DNA from: Eucalyptus grandis
Taxonomy: Eukaryota > Streptophyta > Magnoliopsida > Myrtales > Myrtaceae
Length of the DNA stretch: 64,000 nt
Reading direction: 5' to 3'
NCBI RefSeq assembly: GCF_016545825.1
Contig: NC_052616.1
Coordinates: 7,750,001-7,814,000 of the forward strand
Below, one piece after another: positions 35,999 through 49,059 of this stretch. The position numbers and the translations under genes are program-made. Numbering within the stretch: position 1 is the stretch's first letter; every line of letters begins with the position of its first letter. The notes under the pieces are model-generated. The model had not been told where the DNA came from, did not search any database, and saw nothing but the letters and a program-made list of their open reading frames with translations.

Positions 35999-37920
35999 GT
36001 CGGATGTTTTTAATTTCTGGCAGATCTGACAATCGCCTGCAAACTCAAAGCGCCGTGCGGAGCCACGCGGGCAGGTTAACGTCTTCATCGTTCTCAGCGC
36101 TCAGCTCCGAAAAAGTGGTGAAAGAGATGATCGATGCGGTGCGCCAGAATCAAATAACGAATAGAAAACTGCACTCACCGCCGTTTCAGTCCTTTGTCGT
36201 CGAGATCAAGCTCGGCCGCCGAACTTGGGCCTCAGATTCTGGGTCGAGCGAGCCCAAGATTTGTGATCTAGAGCTCAGCTCGACCTGGAATCTGAGATGA
36301 TTCGAGGTCGATCACAGTCAGCCTAGGCAACGAACGAGGCGGAGGTGGAGGAGTGGTCCGTCGACACGGCATAGGGTTTCTAACCAAGTTGTAGCAAAGG
36401 GGAAAGAAGAAAGAAAGCAAATGGTAAAGAAGAAAATTTATTCTTTATATTGTGTTTTGTCTCTCATAGAATATAACCGAATTTTATCTTGTGAAACAGC
36501 AAAAGAAGTTTAGGACATACTTCATGTTACCTATGATCGATCTCTTTATCAATGCTGTTGTTTATTATCTTTTTGATTAATGACAAAAATGGAGAGAGTT
36601 GAGTTCTAGATACTCAAAAGATAATAAAAATTAAGGGACATGAAAAAGTAGTTGCCTGGTAAAAACAAAACTAATGCCCTGAAAAAAAAAAATGCAAAGA
36701 AGAGCGAAATCAATAGCCATGCAAAAGACCATCAAGAAATGCCTAACGTTTCTAACTATCCAAGCTGCATTTCTGAGAGGATTCTACCAAACTGGAGAAG
36801 AAGAAGTTTAGAAAGCCATTGAGAGTTACACAAAACACTTAGGGACTTTACCCAACACACTACATCTTCCTTGCCTTTTATAGACATTAGGAGGTCACAC
36901 ACAAATAAAGACCAGAGAAGGAAAAAGAGAGGACCGGGGCAGGTAAGGTCGGGGTTGGTGGCACCTGGGAAGGCGGGATTTTCGACTTGTGCTACTAGTT
37001 TAAAGTTTTGGTTTGACTGACGCTACCAAAGCGATAAATATTATCTTCACCTAAAGATTCGTGAAATTTTCTCATATTTCACTTTAGAAATTAAGATTTA
37101 TGAAATATTTTATCTCTCTATTTAGGCTATGGTTCTTCATTCGCTATTGCCCGTGGTCTGTCTGACACGGCGGTGATGGTGGAAGGGTGTTGGAGTGAAA
37201 AGGGGGAAGAAGAAAAATCAAAGGAAAGAAGAAGAGAAGGGAAGAGAGAGGGGCGACGTGATGTGAGTTGCGGGAGGGTGGTCCCGGGGTCGGTGAATGG
37301 AGAGGGATTTTCAAACCAAGGGGGGATTTTCAAGCTCAGGCGGGGTGGGTGGTCCCGAATTTGGTGAATGGAGTGGGGTTTTCACATGAAATTCCACTCC
37401 TAAGCACCATTTTCTCCGCCGGCGAGGCTCAGTTAATGCGAAAGCGACTCAAAAAGCGTAAAAAAGTCTTTACGTGCATTTCTTATCGATGACCACACAT
37501 GTCGATTGTAAGATATTGCCAACAGGAGCTTAACACTTTGAAGATGCAATTGCCAAAAATTCATAGAGAAACTGGACGCATTAAAGAAAATATAAACATA
37601 ATCTACATTTATTACATCACTAGGTCTCTATTTATTTCGCCGAGAATGAAATATCTAGAAAACATTTTCTTGAAAATTCTCACTTATATCGTTGGAAATA
37701 ATTAGTAAAAAAATGATTTCATTGCCCATAATAATTTGTATCTTACACGTTTTTTTTTTTTTTTTTTCAGACAGTACAAATAAGAAGAAATGCAAAGGAA
37801 AAATTGTTTTCAATTTTGCTCCATGGGGTGGGGTGGGGTGGGAGCTTCCTCGGTCATACGACATATAAGCCAAATTGGAGTGACGCTTACAAAGGAAAAT
37901 TTGTTTTCAATTCAAATTCG
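35999..37920. other. LecRK A upstream flank
   Basis: Likely old promoter region of copy A. It is shared with unit B at 57723-58620 (for example cacatgaaattccactcctaagc near 37382 and 58218) except for ~800 bp at 36310-37130 found only here. No gene or clear TATA box was identified. Confidence 0.5.
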
Positions 37921-38244
37921 ATGTAGCCGCTCATTAGTAAAAAGCGTATATAAAGGGTACTTCGAGTTATACGCATCAAAAAAATAGTTGTAATGCTCTA
38001 AATTCAATTTATTCTTGAGTCAAGTTATGAGAAGGTATTCTGTTACCAATTTGTTACTTATGGTTGCCGAGCTATCTATGACAAGATCCAGACACGAAGT
38101 TGGTTTGGAATTGAGGAAGTTGATCTATAAAAATACCATTTGACAATTTAGAGATTGCCCATGATGCATTTGGACATGCAAATGGGCTAAACCATGAATA
38201 AGCACTCAGTTGAGGGCAAAGGCCCAAAAAAGTTTGATTAGAGC

Positions 38245-38455
38245 AACCCGACTAACTCATTGGCTGGTGCCAAGAAGACAGCGAACTCCTCCTCGTCCAC
38301 GAGTTCACGTCGCAAGGCAGCTCGGATCATCAATTGCCTAAAGGCAGGACCGAATTGATATGGGAAATGAGGTAAAACATCGCTCAAGGCTTGGTCTCGG
38401 CATTGCTCTACTTGGACATGGCGTTGGAACAATGCATGACAGGTTGGGCTGGCAA
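38245..38455 (+). pseudogene. Plus-strand LecRK kinase scrap in unit B
   Basis: Duplicate of the scrap at 32005-32200, with the same shifted frames and small differences (acgtcgcaagg against acgttgcaagg). It is a kinase subdomain V-VI remnant with no catalytic motifs. Confidence 0.72.
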
Positions 38456-39067
38456 AATGAGTCATTGACCCATGTTTTAATTCATATTCATTTTGCTGGG
38501 TCAAATAGGGTCATTTAAAATTTAACATATGGGTTTACTAAAACAAAGCTCGACTTTTGATGGGTCTTTAATGGGTCTACTCAAAGCCCAGCTTCAACCC
38601 ATTTGCTTTTTACGATCTCTTTCAGTCTCGCGCCACTCATCCCCTTCAGTGCGCCGCGTCCTCGCTCTAGAGTAATCGCCTTATCGAGCAGTGTGACGAA
38701 AATGAAAGTAGGAACAAGAGCTCGAATTCATTACCCTGTTGTCATGGACAGATCGAAAACAAGCTTGAAAGTAGGAAATCGGAAGCGACATGAGAATCTA
38801 AGAAAATGCACAGGACCGATTAGGGCTAGCTCGCAGAGTTGCCAAAAAGCTTTACTTGGAAGAGCGGATAGGATTTCATGGTGTGTTTGGCTCAACTTTT
38901 CTAAGAGGCTTTCAGCCTTTAAAATCCTTTAAGGAAATGCTTGAGTGTTTGGCAAGCTTTTCAAAGTGGCTTTTGGCTAAATGTTGAACTTGAGAAAGCC
39001 AAATGCAAAGCAAGTAGAGACTTACTTTGGTATGATGCCATTTTTACATAATTTTATTCTCATCTTA

Positions 39068-39434
39068 TGTTGTAAAATATTGCGTTGCAAATATATAATA
39101 GAGAAAAGATTGAGAAGAGAAAGCAAGTGAACACCAAAAATAGTAGAGAAAGCAAGAGGAGAGAATATTATTTATAGTATCTCACTGTTGTGTTTCTGTT
39201 GTTCTATGTTGTACATCAAAACTAAACTCCTATTTATAGGAGAACAAGAATGTACTTACCATTAATATCAATGTATCGAATGATACATGTACTGGATAAG
39301 GGAGATGAACATTTATTGTATATGGAGATGTACTTAGAATATATGATACAAATGTACCATAATAAGTACCTTAGTTAAGATGAATATAATGAATATTCAT
39401 TCATGTATTCTATTCATTCATGTATTTCATAACA
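39068..39434 (-). repeat. copia-4 3' LTR
   Basis: 367 bp, with a minus-strand TATA-like ctataaat near 39231-39238. Confidence 0.92.
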
Positions 39435-39719
39435 CTCCCCCTTGAATATTCATCATATTCATTACGAATGTGTATCGAATGATACTGCCTCACTAAAAAC
39501 CTTAAGCCGCAAAAACCCAGTGGGATAAGAACCGGACCAAAGAGAAAAAGAATGCAGAGCATAAATGTTATGATCTCTCCCTTTTATGGATGCATTAATT
39601 GCCTCGTTAAAAACTTTAAGCCGGAAAAACCCTATGGGAAAAAACCGGACATAAAGAAAAAAGAGTGCAATGCATATATAGCCACTCCTGAGGCTAATCA
39701 TTATTGCATCTTGTGAACT

Positions 39720-41423
39720 TGCCGCATATCAATGCTGCAATGTATAGTTCATAATATATCCCCTTCAATTGAGCCATGTAGCCACTGCTAGGGCTAATCA
39801 ATCTTACATCTTGTGAACTCGCTGCATACCAATGCCATATACTAATTTCTCAAAATTTGATGTTGGCAATGATTTGGTAAAAAGATCTACAAGATTATTT
39901 ATGGATTGAATCTGTTTAACATCAATTTGTCGACTTTCTTGAAGTTCATGAGTATAGAAAAATTTCGGTGAGATATGCTTGGTCCTATCACCTTTGATAT
40001 ATCCTCCCTTGACTTGTGCAACACAAGCAGCATTATCTTCATAAATTATAATGGGAGAATTTGTAACTGGTATTAAGCAACAAGAATTATGAATATGTGT
40101 TATAACGGATCTTAACCAAACATACTATCTTCCAGCTTCATATAAAGCAATAATCTCAGAGTGGTTAGAAGATGTAGCTACTAGCGATTGCTTCGTAGAA
40201 CGCCAAGAAATAGCGGTACCGTTATAACAAAATAAATATCCGGTTTGAGAGCGAGTCTTATGTGGATTGGATCTATATCCAGCATCAGCATATCCAACTA
40301 AACTAGAGTTAGTGGAATGCTTGGAATAATATAATCCCAAATCTATGATTCCTCGCAGATAACGGAAAATATGTTTAACTTCATTCCAATGTCTCCGAGT
40401 TGGCTCGTAACTAAACGTGCCAATAAATTTACCGCAAAAGCGAAATCTGGTCTCGTACATTGTGCCAAGTACATCAAAGCCCAAATTGCATTGAGATATG
40501 GTACTTCGGACCAAGTATCTCTTCATCGATTCTCTAGGACGAAATGGGTCTTTTTGGGGATCTAGAGATCTTACAACCATAGAGGTGCTCAATGGGTGAG
40601 CTTTGTCCATGTTGAAACGTTTAAGCAATCTTTCAATGTATGCTGATTGATGGACGATTATTCTATTTGCTTTATGCTCAAGCTCTAGGCCAAGACAAAG
40701 TTTGGTTTTACCCAAATCTTTAACTTCAAACTCCATTTTTAAATATTCAGCAGTTTCAGCTAACTTTTATGGAGTTCTAATTAAATTTATATCGTCGACA
40801 TAAACTAATATAATAGCAAATCCGGATTCTGATTTCTTAATAAATACGCATGGGCAAATAGGATCATTCTTGTACATTTCCTTAATTAGGTACTCACTTA
40901 GGCGTTGATGCCACATGCGACCGGATTGCTTTAACCCGTACAAGGATCTTTGCAATTTTATTGAGAATAAATTGCGGGGAGTGCATGCTTCAGGCATTTT
41001 GAATCCCTCACGAATTTTCATATACATATCAGAGTCTAATGAGCCATATAGATAGGCCGTTACAACGTCCATAAGACGCATTTACAATATTTCAAAGATT
41101 GCTAGGCTAATGAGAAAACGAAATGTAATCATATCCATCACAGATGAATATGTCTCATTATAATTAATCCCAGGTCTTTGGAAGAATCCTTGGGCAACGA
41201 GTCGGGCTTTATACCTGATAATCTCGTTTTTCTCATTTCGTTTTCGGATAAATACCCATTTATATCCAACATGCTTTACATTATCGGGGATATGAGTTAT
41301 AGGTCCAAAAACCTCTCGTTTAATTAAGGAAGCTAATTCATCTTTAATTGCTTCCTCCCATTTAAGCCAATCTTGCATTTGACGACATTCAATAGTAGAT
41401 TGCGGCTCACAATCATCATCCAT
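39720..41423 (-). pseudogene. copia-4 reverse transcriptase and RNase H
   Basis: One minus-strand frame with few stops carries RT: HVGYKWVFIRKRNEKNEIIR, ARLVAQGFFQRPGINYNETY, MDVVTAYLYGSLDSDMYMKI, LYGLKQSGRMWHQRL and the catalytic ILVYVDDINLI (YVDD). It then carries the LGLELEHKANRIIVHQSAYI region and RNase H (VGYADAGYRSNPHKTRSQTG, SSNHSEIIALYEAGR). Stops at 41082, 40767 and 40125 interrupt it. RNase H continues weakly to about 39780. Inactive. Confidence 0.9.
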
Positions 41424-42481
41424 AATTTTATGAGTAACTGAGAATGCAAAAGCATCATCAATGATGATTTCATTTCGATCCCAAATTTCATTACAATATA
41501 TAATGGAATTCTCAGTATTCCCGGGGCTAGTGCTCCTTTCATGGGTTTACGCCTCTTCAGAAGCAATAAGCTCTTTGGGAGCAAGCACAACGCCATGCTC
41601 TTCTGGAGCGGATTCCTGATTCTTTCCCCTTCGTTTTCGAGAAATAATATCTTTGATCCTATCGGTATACCACACTTCAAGTGCGCAAGTAAACGTGCAA
41701 ATGCGACATTGCGCATAGATAATAGGCAAACATTGGACCATCTGCAGGATGCGTCCACTAATACCATACAATATCGAAATGGTCCACTTTGTGGTTGTAT
41801 TGGTTCACAAATATCACCCTGTATTCTTTGCAAGAATAAATGAGATTCAAAATTAACCTTTGTTATAGAAGGTTTAATAATGAGTTTTCCTTGTGAGCAA
41901 ACCTCACAATTATAATCTTTGGACACCAATACCTTTATATCATTTAAAGTGTGCCCTTTTGTATTTTGAATTATCCTATGCATCATTGAAGCGCCAGGAT
42001 GACCAAGGCGATCATGCCATAGTCCAAACTGATTAGGGCTTACCAATCTCCAGGATGTGGTGGCGTAGATTTCAACTGCATTAATCATGACATAATACAA
42101 ACCCATAGAAGAAGCTTCTAGCTTCTCATGGATGGTCTTCAGGCCCATCTTAGAAGAGGAAATGCCAATATATTCTTTATCTTGCTCATAAATAGTCTCA
42201 ATATGGTACCCATTACAGCGTACATCTTTGAAACTAAGCAAATTCCTTTTGGATCTAATGCTCAGAAATGCATTCTCAATATGCAGGATGGTACCATTTG
42301 GCAAAATAATTGTGGCATTCCCAAAACCATCAATAATCGGAACAAGACCTGATATTGCATGGATTTGTGCCTTAGGCAATGTTATACTTGAGAAAAAGTG
42401 TCTACTATGAAATATAGTATGTGTTGTTGTACTATAAAGCAAACAAACATCTTCATTTTTCTTGGTATTTTCCATTTGCAC
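41333..42481 (-). pseudogene. copia-4 protease and truncated integrase
   Basis: A 382-codon minus-strand frame. It opens with a degenerate protease (usual Asp-Ser-Ala/Gly motif replaced by YSTTTHTIF) and ILPNGTILHIENAFLSIRSK. The zinc-binding region follows (HDRLGHPGASMMHRII with CEVCSQGKLI), then the start of the integrase core (GDICEPIQPQSGPFRYCMVL). After FARLLAHL the text no longer aligns with an integrase core (LKCGIPIGSKILF), so part of the core is deleted or shifted. The frame overlaps the RT start in another frame. Confidence 0.82.
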
Positions 42482-42846
42482 TTATATTGACAACTTCAGG
42501 TGTCAAGTATCATAAAAGTTGCATATTAGTTATATAGTCGAATAAAATTTCAAAAATAAATATTATATAAGGTTCATAAGCATTTCATAAAGAACAATAA
42601 AGAGTAATACATTTAAAGCGAAACAATATAAAATTCGAAGTTCAAATTATCATCCATCAATTTGATTCATCAAAGTAATCAAAGGTCTTCAAAGAAATCA
42701 GAGACATCCAATGATGCATTTGCTACTTTAGGAGCAAGATGAGTCCCACCAACGGAGATATTGTTGGCCTCAAGAGTGGTTATGGTAGTAGGATTGATTT
42801 CAATGGCATGAGATTCACCATGCTTGCTCGTATTCTTTAAAGATGC

Positions 42847-43683
42847 TTAGTATAGATCAACAAAATGTTTTGGTGTACGACAGGTACGTGACCAGTGCCT
42901 AGTCATGCCACAGCGATGACAAATACTTTCATTAATCACCTTCTTTGGTTTCTTTTCTTTGCCATGATTCAGGCCAAAGTTTGATTTCCTAGAGTGGTTA
43001 AATTTCTTGCCATCCCTTCTAGGATTATGTTCTTGCTTGCGCTTATAGCCCTTAAAATGGCCAGTATTTTTCTCAAAGTTAGCATGTGCTTCAGGCAATG
43101 CTTTTGAGCCAGTAGGTCTAAGATCATGATTTTTGAGCAGCAATTCATTAGTTTGCTCGGCAATAAGAAGCACAGAAATTAATTTAAAGTATGTGGCAAA
43201 CTGACGTTGCCGGTATTGCTGTTGCAATACAATATTTGAAGCATGGAAGGTGGAGAAAGTTTTCTCTAACAATTCAGCATCATCGAGTTTGATACAGCAT
43301 AACTTAAGCCGATAAACGATATCAAATAAAGTAGAATTATAGTCAGACACTGATTCAAAATCTTGCAGTCTGAGATTTTGCCAATCATATTGTGCTTGAG
43401 AGAGGATAACTATTTTGGTATGATCATACCTATCCTTCAACCTCCTCCACAAGATATGAGGATTTCAAACGGATAAATATTGAGTCTGCAGGCTCTCATG
43501 CAAATGGCGGCGAATAAAAATCAGCGCATTTGTTTTATCCTTTTCATTTAAGGTTCCATCCTCTGTAATTGTGTTAGCGAGATCTTGCCATTGGAGGTGC
43601 ATTTCCATGTCAAGATACCAAGATAGATAATTCTTTCCACTCACTTCCAGGATGTGGAATTTGAGCTTTTCAATATTTGCCAT
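42847..43683 (-). pseudogene. copia-4 Gag
   Basis: Minus strand, in two parts. 43683-43465 encodes MANIEKLKFHILEVSGKNYL and WYLDMEMHLQWQDLANTI. 43452-42847 encodes the UBN2-like RYDHTKIVILSQAQYDWQNL and the CCHC knuckle CHRCGMTRHWSRTC. A small break near 43455-43465 separates them. Typical Gag for the copia group with a half-tRNA primer. Confidence 0.85.
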
Positions 43684-43918
43684 AATCCTTGCAAAAATAA
43701 ATCCTTAAATTAATTAAAAGGATTTCCAAATATCCATTGTTACTTCAGGAGCAGAATGATACGTTTAGATTTGAAATTTGGTTTCGGGCCAAGAAAAATA
43801 AAAATAAAGAATTGATAGAAGAAGATGAAGTATAAGTTGTTTAATAAAAAGAATACCCATCTTGCAAAAATTACTTACTCAGTCGGTAGATCTTCGTGCT
43901 GATAATGTGTTGTAAAAT

Positions 43919-45692
43919 TGTGGCACCCCGAACCCTTCGTAGGTCGCCACCAGCGCCAATGTTACACCTTATTACCTTTCTCCTTAGAAGAAGCGTCGTA
44001 ATTCATAGACACATTTTTAAAAAAAAAATATATATTAAATTCAATATCTATAAATTCCCAAAAATTATAAAAATTCAAGCAACCACTAAACAAACCAATA
44101 GGATGACAATTTCATGCAAAATTCATGGCCAAATTGAATTTTTACACAATCTCACCATTTTCACAAAACATCCTATGATTCTCGGATGAAACCAGAACGC
44201 ACGGTTTTCGAAGAAATTCAATTAAAATATTCATATAGCCTCCAAAAATTATGAAATTTTACCGGAATATAGCCAAGACATTTTCGTACAACTTTCATGA
44301 GAACTCCAATCCAGATTCTTTTTATATTATTTTATATAGTCTCACGAAGCTTCTGGATCCATTACCGCATCGTCCAGTGCAAGCTTCTCCGAAATATCGA
44401 GATTTCACCTACCTATTATATTTCGTTTTCTCTGAAATTTGGATATGTTATATATCAAGATGTCCTTTACAAGTTTTATGAAGAGATCTAGGTCAAATAA
44501 CCAGAATATAGTCATCATTTAGGTCCTTGAAGTCTCGGGTGTCTCGGAATACATCACCAGAATCATCGTCTTCAAGATCTAGTTGATTTACTAGGCTAAA
44601 CTTGTTCATTTCACTTCAAATTTGAGTATGTTGTATTTTAATATATCCCATACAAATTTCATGAATAAATAGAAGTGAGATTATCATCACAAACCAACAT
44701 GAAATCACGAATCCAGCAAGAGGTCAGTAAAAACTCTCCAGATCTGAGGTCTCCGTAGGATGAGACTTTAACCCCTCAAATATCCATAATTTTCCACGAA
44801 ATTTCAGTATGTTGTAGTTCAAGATGTTATAGACAACTATCATGAAGAAATCGAAGCCAAAATCGGACTCTAAACACACATGAAAGTTCACACAACATTC
44901 TGACTCACATGATCCGAGCAAGAACAGTCATGCGATTCAAGAATAAGCCAACCACACCTCGGTTTTTCTCACTTAAACACCCAAAAATTTAACATGCAAA
45001 CAACATTCAAGCATGCAAGAGAAGCTAGAGGACTCCCACTTGCCTCTAGACCGGTCGGTCAACGGCGTAGGGCGACGAACACGGCGGACGGACGGTGAGC
45101 GACGGCGACTCCCTCCTCGGCTTCTCCTCTCTCTCGCACGATCTCCCTCTCTCTCTCTCTCTTGGCCGAATGGAGCAACTGGCCACTCCTCTCTCTCTCT
45201 CCCTTTTATCCCCCTAGAGCTCATCATTTGCAATCATGAGATTGCCTTTCAATGGCCAATGCATGAGCTCCTCTTTGCCACTTGGCAAAGCTCATGCATG
45301 GGCTTGGGCTTGGGCCGGTCGACACTTCCTCTTGGGCATCTATTGGGCCAACCAACTTGGCCCATTAAAAGCTTAGGCCAATGGGCCTAAGGCCCATCCC
45401 AAAAATTGACTTTTTCCCTCTTTTTTTTTTGAATTTCTTCTATAAAAATTTTTAAATTTCAATTTTTCATCTTGGCCAAAGTCTTGGGGCATCTTGTTTA
45501 TTGAAATTTAATTTATAAAGTACATGGCCAAGCATAGATTATTAATCTATCAAATTTAAATTTTCACAATCATATGCACAAATCATCTAATTAAAAGACT
45601 AATGGCTAAAGCATAAGCCGTGGAAATTTTTATCACCTAATTAGAGACTTTAACACACCTTATGGCTTGTCATTGAATTTTGGGATGCCACA
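43919..45692 (-). repeat. Chromovirus 3' LTR, shortened
   Basis: 1.77 kb. It matches both ends of the partner LTR but lacks ~1.7 kb of it, with a junction at about 44013-44034 in a tttttaaaaa run. Confidence 0.9.
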
Positions 45693-45729
45693 ATTCTCCC
45701 CTCCTTAGAAAATTTCGTCCTTGAAATTC

Positions 45730-47764
45730 AAACACCACTTGCGCCTTCTTGAAACAAATAGGGGTACTTTTCCTTCATCTAATCCTCACTTTCCCATGTG
45801 GCTTCCTCCATATCATGATGTCACCATAATACCTTAACCAATGGGATCTTCTTGGTCCTAAGAATTTGCTCCTTTCGGTCCAATATCTGCACAGGCTCTT
45901 CAATGTACCTTATTTTCTCATCCATTTTGATGGCTTCATGATCAAGTATGTGACCAGGATCCGGCTGGTACTTCCTCAACATCAATACATGAAACACATC
46001 GTGCAGATTTTCTAACTTATGAGGTAACGCTAAACGATAAGCTACATCTCCTATCATCTCAAGTATTTCAAAAGATCCAACAAATCTAGGGCTTAACTTA
46101 CCCTTCATCCGAATCGAGATATTCCTTTCATTGGAGATACCTTAAGGAATACATGGTCTCCTACACTAAATTCCAAAGGTCTTCTACGCCTATCTGCGTA
46201 GCCTTTCTGTCTACTCTGAGCTGTTCTAAGTCTTTCTCGATAATTTCAACAGCCTCGGTGGTAACTTGTACCGGTTCAGTCCTGTCAACTTCCTTTCACC
46301 TACTTCACTCCAACAGACGGGAGTCCTACATCTCCTTCCATATAAGGCTTCATAGGGAGCCATGCCTATACTTTTCTGAAAGCTATTATTATAGGCAAAT
46401 TCTACTAAATGCAATCTTTCATCCCAATTTCCTTTGAAATCAATTACACAAGCCCTTAACATATCCTCCACTATCTAGATTACTCTTTCTGTTTGTCCAT
46501 CGGTCTGGGGATGAAAAGCAGTACTAAATTGAAGCTTAGTTCCTAATGCAATTTGAAGACTTCGCCAAAAATTCGAAGTAAACCTCGAATCCTGATCTGA
46601 AGTAATGGTCACTAGAACACCATGTAAGCGTACCACTTGACTTACATACATGTCCGCATACTTATCCATTGGGTAGTCCATGTGAATCGCTAAGAAATGT
46701 GCCGATTTAGTCAAACGATCCACTATCACCCAAATTGAGTCATGACTACTTGATGTCCTTGGCAATCATTGCACAAAGTCCATTGTTATATGTTCCCATT
46801 TCCATTATGGAATGTCTAATGGTCTCAAAAGTCCTGCGGGTTTACGATGTTCCGCTTTCACTTGCTGACACATCAAACATTGAGATACGTACTTAGCCGT
46901 GTCTGCCTTCATACCATTCCACCAAAATTGCTGATGCAAATTTCTGTACATCTTTGTACTACCTGGGTGGATACTATAATTACTCTTATGTGCCTCCGAC
47001 AGAATTTCCTTCTTTAATTCCTCATTGTCGGGAACACAAAGTCGTCCTTGACATCTCACTATTCCATCATCAGGGATCTGAAATTCTGATCTTTTCCCTA
47101 AAGATACGGCATCTTTCACTTTCAAAATCTCTGGGTCAGATTCTTGCAGGATTTTAATTTTCTGGATAATCTCCGGCTCAATCCTTAATGCACTAAGCAT
47201 GCCAGTAAGACAATTCATTTCCAATTTAAATTCTGAATTTGCTACAGATTCTAACAATTCCCATTCTGCCATCCTCAAACTAGCCATTTCCATAGCCGAC
47301 TTTCGACTAAGAGCATCCGCTACTCTATTCGCTTTTCCTGGGTGATATCTTATCTCACAATCATAGTCCTTCAACAACTCCATCCACCTCCTTTGTCTCA
47401 TGTTCAACTCCTTTTGTGAGAACAAATACTTCAAACTTTTATGATCCGTATAAATCTCAAACTTTTCCCTATATAAATAGTGTCTCCATATCTTCAAAGC
47501 AAACACTATAACTACTAGTTCTAAATTATGCGTCGGATAATTCAGCTCATGGGGTTTCAATTGTCTGGATGCATAGGCTACAACTTTGCCATACTGCATC
47601 AACACACATCCTAGTCTTTTGTGAGATACATCACTATACACTGTGAAACCATCAGGTCCAGTAGGTATAGTCAGAATTGGAGCCGAAGTCAATTTCCTTT
47701 TGAGCTCTTGAAAACTCCTTTCACATTCCCCATTCCATTCAAACTTCACATTCTTTCGAGTCAA
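45730..47764 (-). pseudogene. Chromovirus RNase H, integrase and chromodomain
   Basis: RNase H shows [40 protein letters not shown] and [20 protein letters not shown]. The integrase zinc finger is [17 protein letters not shown] with CLMCQQVK. The core is seen as IVDRLTKSAHFLAI, TSDQDSRFTSNFWRSL and FHPQTDGQTERVI (D,D,E-type). The C-terminus contains SPRFVGSFEILEMIGDVAYR and a chromodomain-like KIPLVKVLW then EEATWES. Chromodomains tether integration to chromatin marks. In-frame stops lie near 46805, 46475, 46226 and 45821; the first three interrupt one continuous frame, and a shift of frame lies near 46110-46225. Confidence 0.9.
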
Positions 47765-47825
47765 TTTAGTTAAAGGTTCTGCCAGTCGTGAAAATCCTTC
47801 AATGAACCTCCTATAATAACCAGCC

Positions 47826-48589
47826 CTAAGAAACTTTGTATTTCAAAGGTGTCATCGGTCTCGGCCAATTTACTACCATTTCAACTTTTGCCGGGTCTAC
47901 TGCAATTCCTTTTCCTGACACCACATGTCCTAGAAATATTATCCGGTCCAACCAGAACTCACATTTACTAAACTTAGCATACAACTTATGCTCTCTCAGG
48001 GACTGCAAAACTATTCTCAAATGTTGCTCATGCTCTTTAGGCCCATTTGAATATACCAGAATATCATCAATAAAAACAATCACAAACTAGTCTAAATAAG
48101 GCTGAAATATTCTATTCATCAAATCCATAAATGCAGCTGGCACATTAGTCAATCCAAATGCAATAACAAGGAACTCGTAGTGTCCATAACGAGTCCTGAA
48201 CGCAGTCTTAGGAATGTCCTCCTTCTTAATTCTCAATTGATGGTATCCCGACCTTAAGTCAATCTTAGAGAAGACCGAACTTCCCTGGAGTTGGTCAAAT
48301 AAGTCATCAATTCTAGGCAAAGGATACTTATTCTTAATGGTCAATCGATTCAGCCGCCTATAGTCAATACACAAGCGCATCGATCCATCTTTCTTTTCAC
48401 AAACAAGACCGGTGCACCCCAAGGTGAAGCACTTGGTCTAATGAATCCTTTGTCAAGCAACTCCTGCAGTTGTGCTTTCAACTCCTTCAATTCAACTAAG
48501 GCCATCCTATATGGGGCTTTTGATATTGGTCCTGTTCGCATTAATTCAATTTCAAATTCAACTTCCCACTCTGGCGGCAATCCAGGCAA
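47826..48589 (-). pseudogene. Chromovirus reverse transcriptase
   Basis: Minus-strand RT with [79 protein letters not shown] and the catalytic [11 protein letters not shown] (IDD pair intact). [20 protein letters not shown] follows. A shift near 48360-48420 and a stop at about 48087 (a TAG after QPYLD) break the frame. Confidence 0.92.
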
Positions 48590-48735
48590 TTCTTCAGGAA
48601 ATACATCTTGAAATTCATTAACTACATGAACTTCCTCAAGTTTAGGCTCCTCCCTTGCATAATCTCTAACTATGGCTAGGTACCCTTGACATCCTTTGTC
48701 AAGTAACTTACAGGCTTCTATTGCTGAAATAAGTG

Positions 48736-49059
48736 CTACAGGAAAAATTCACAACTAGACTGATCAGGTAAAACGAATTTAACCACTCTTCTATAACAAT
48801 CCATTCTAGCCCGATACTTACGAAGCCAGTCCATTCCTATAATAACGTCAAAATCATACATAGCCATTACAACCAAATCTATTTCCATATCCTTTCCTCC
48901 CATTGATATCTTACAATTTCCACACACCAAGGTAGACAATACCATATCCTTTAAAGGCGTGGAAACACAAAGAAGCGTCTCAAGAGGCATAACTTCTATC
49001 TTATTCAAACATCTATATCTTTCAGACACAAACGAATGCGTTGCACCCGTGTCAAACAA
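48736..49059 (-). pseudogene. Chromovirus aspartic protease
   Basis: Retroviral-type protease with active-site DTGA (MFDTGATHSFVSERY) and the second conserved part VVMAMYDFDVIIGMDWL. It is in a different frame from the upstream Gag, implying a shift near 49060-49120. Confidence 0.88.

Larger units (their letters stand above)
31673..37790 (-). repeat. LecRK tandem unit A
   Basis: Starts at tgtagccgctcattagtaaa and matches unit B (from 37921) segment by segment: a plus-strand kinase scrap, a GC-rich stretch, the LecRK 3' flank, the LecRK gene, its 5' flank and a poly-T stretch near 37750. Unit A has an extra ~800 bp at about 36310-37130. Edges are approximate. Confidence 0.8.
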
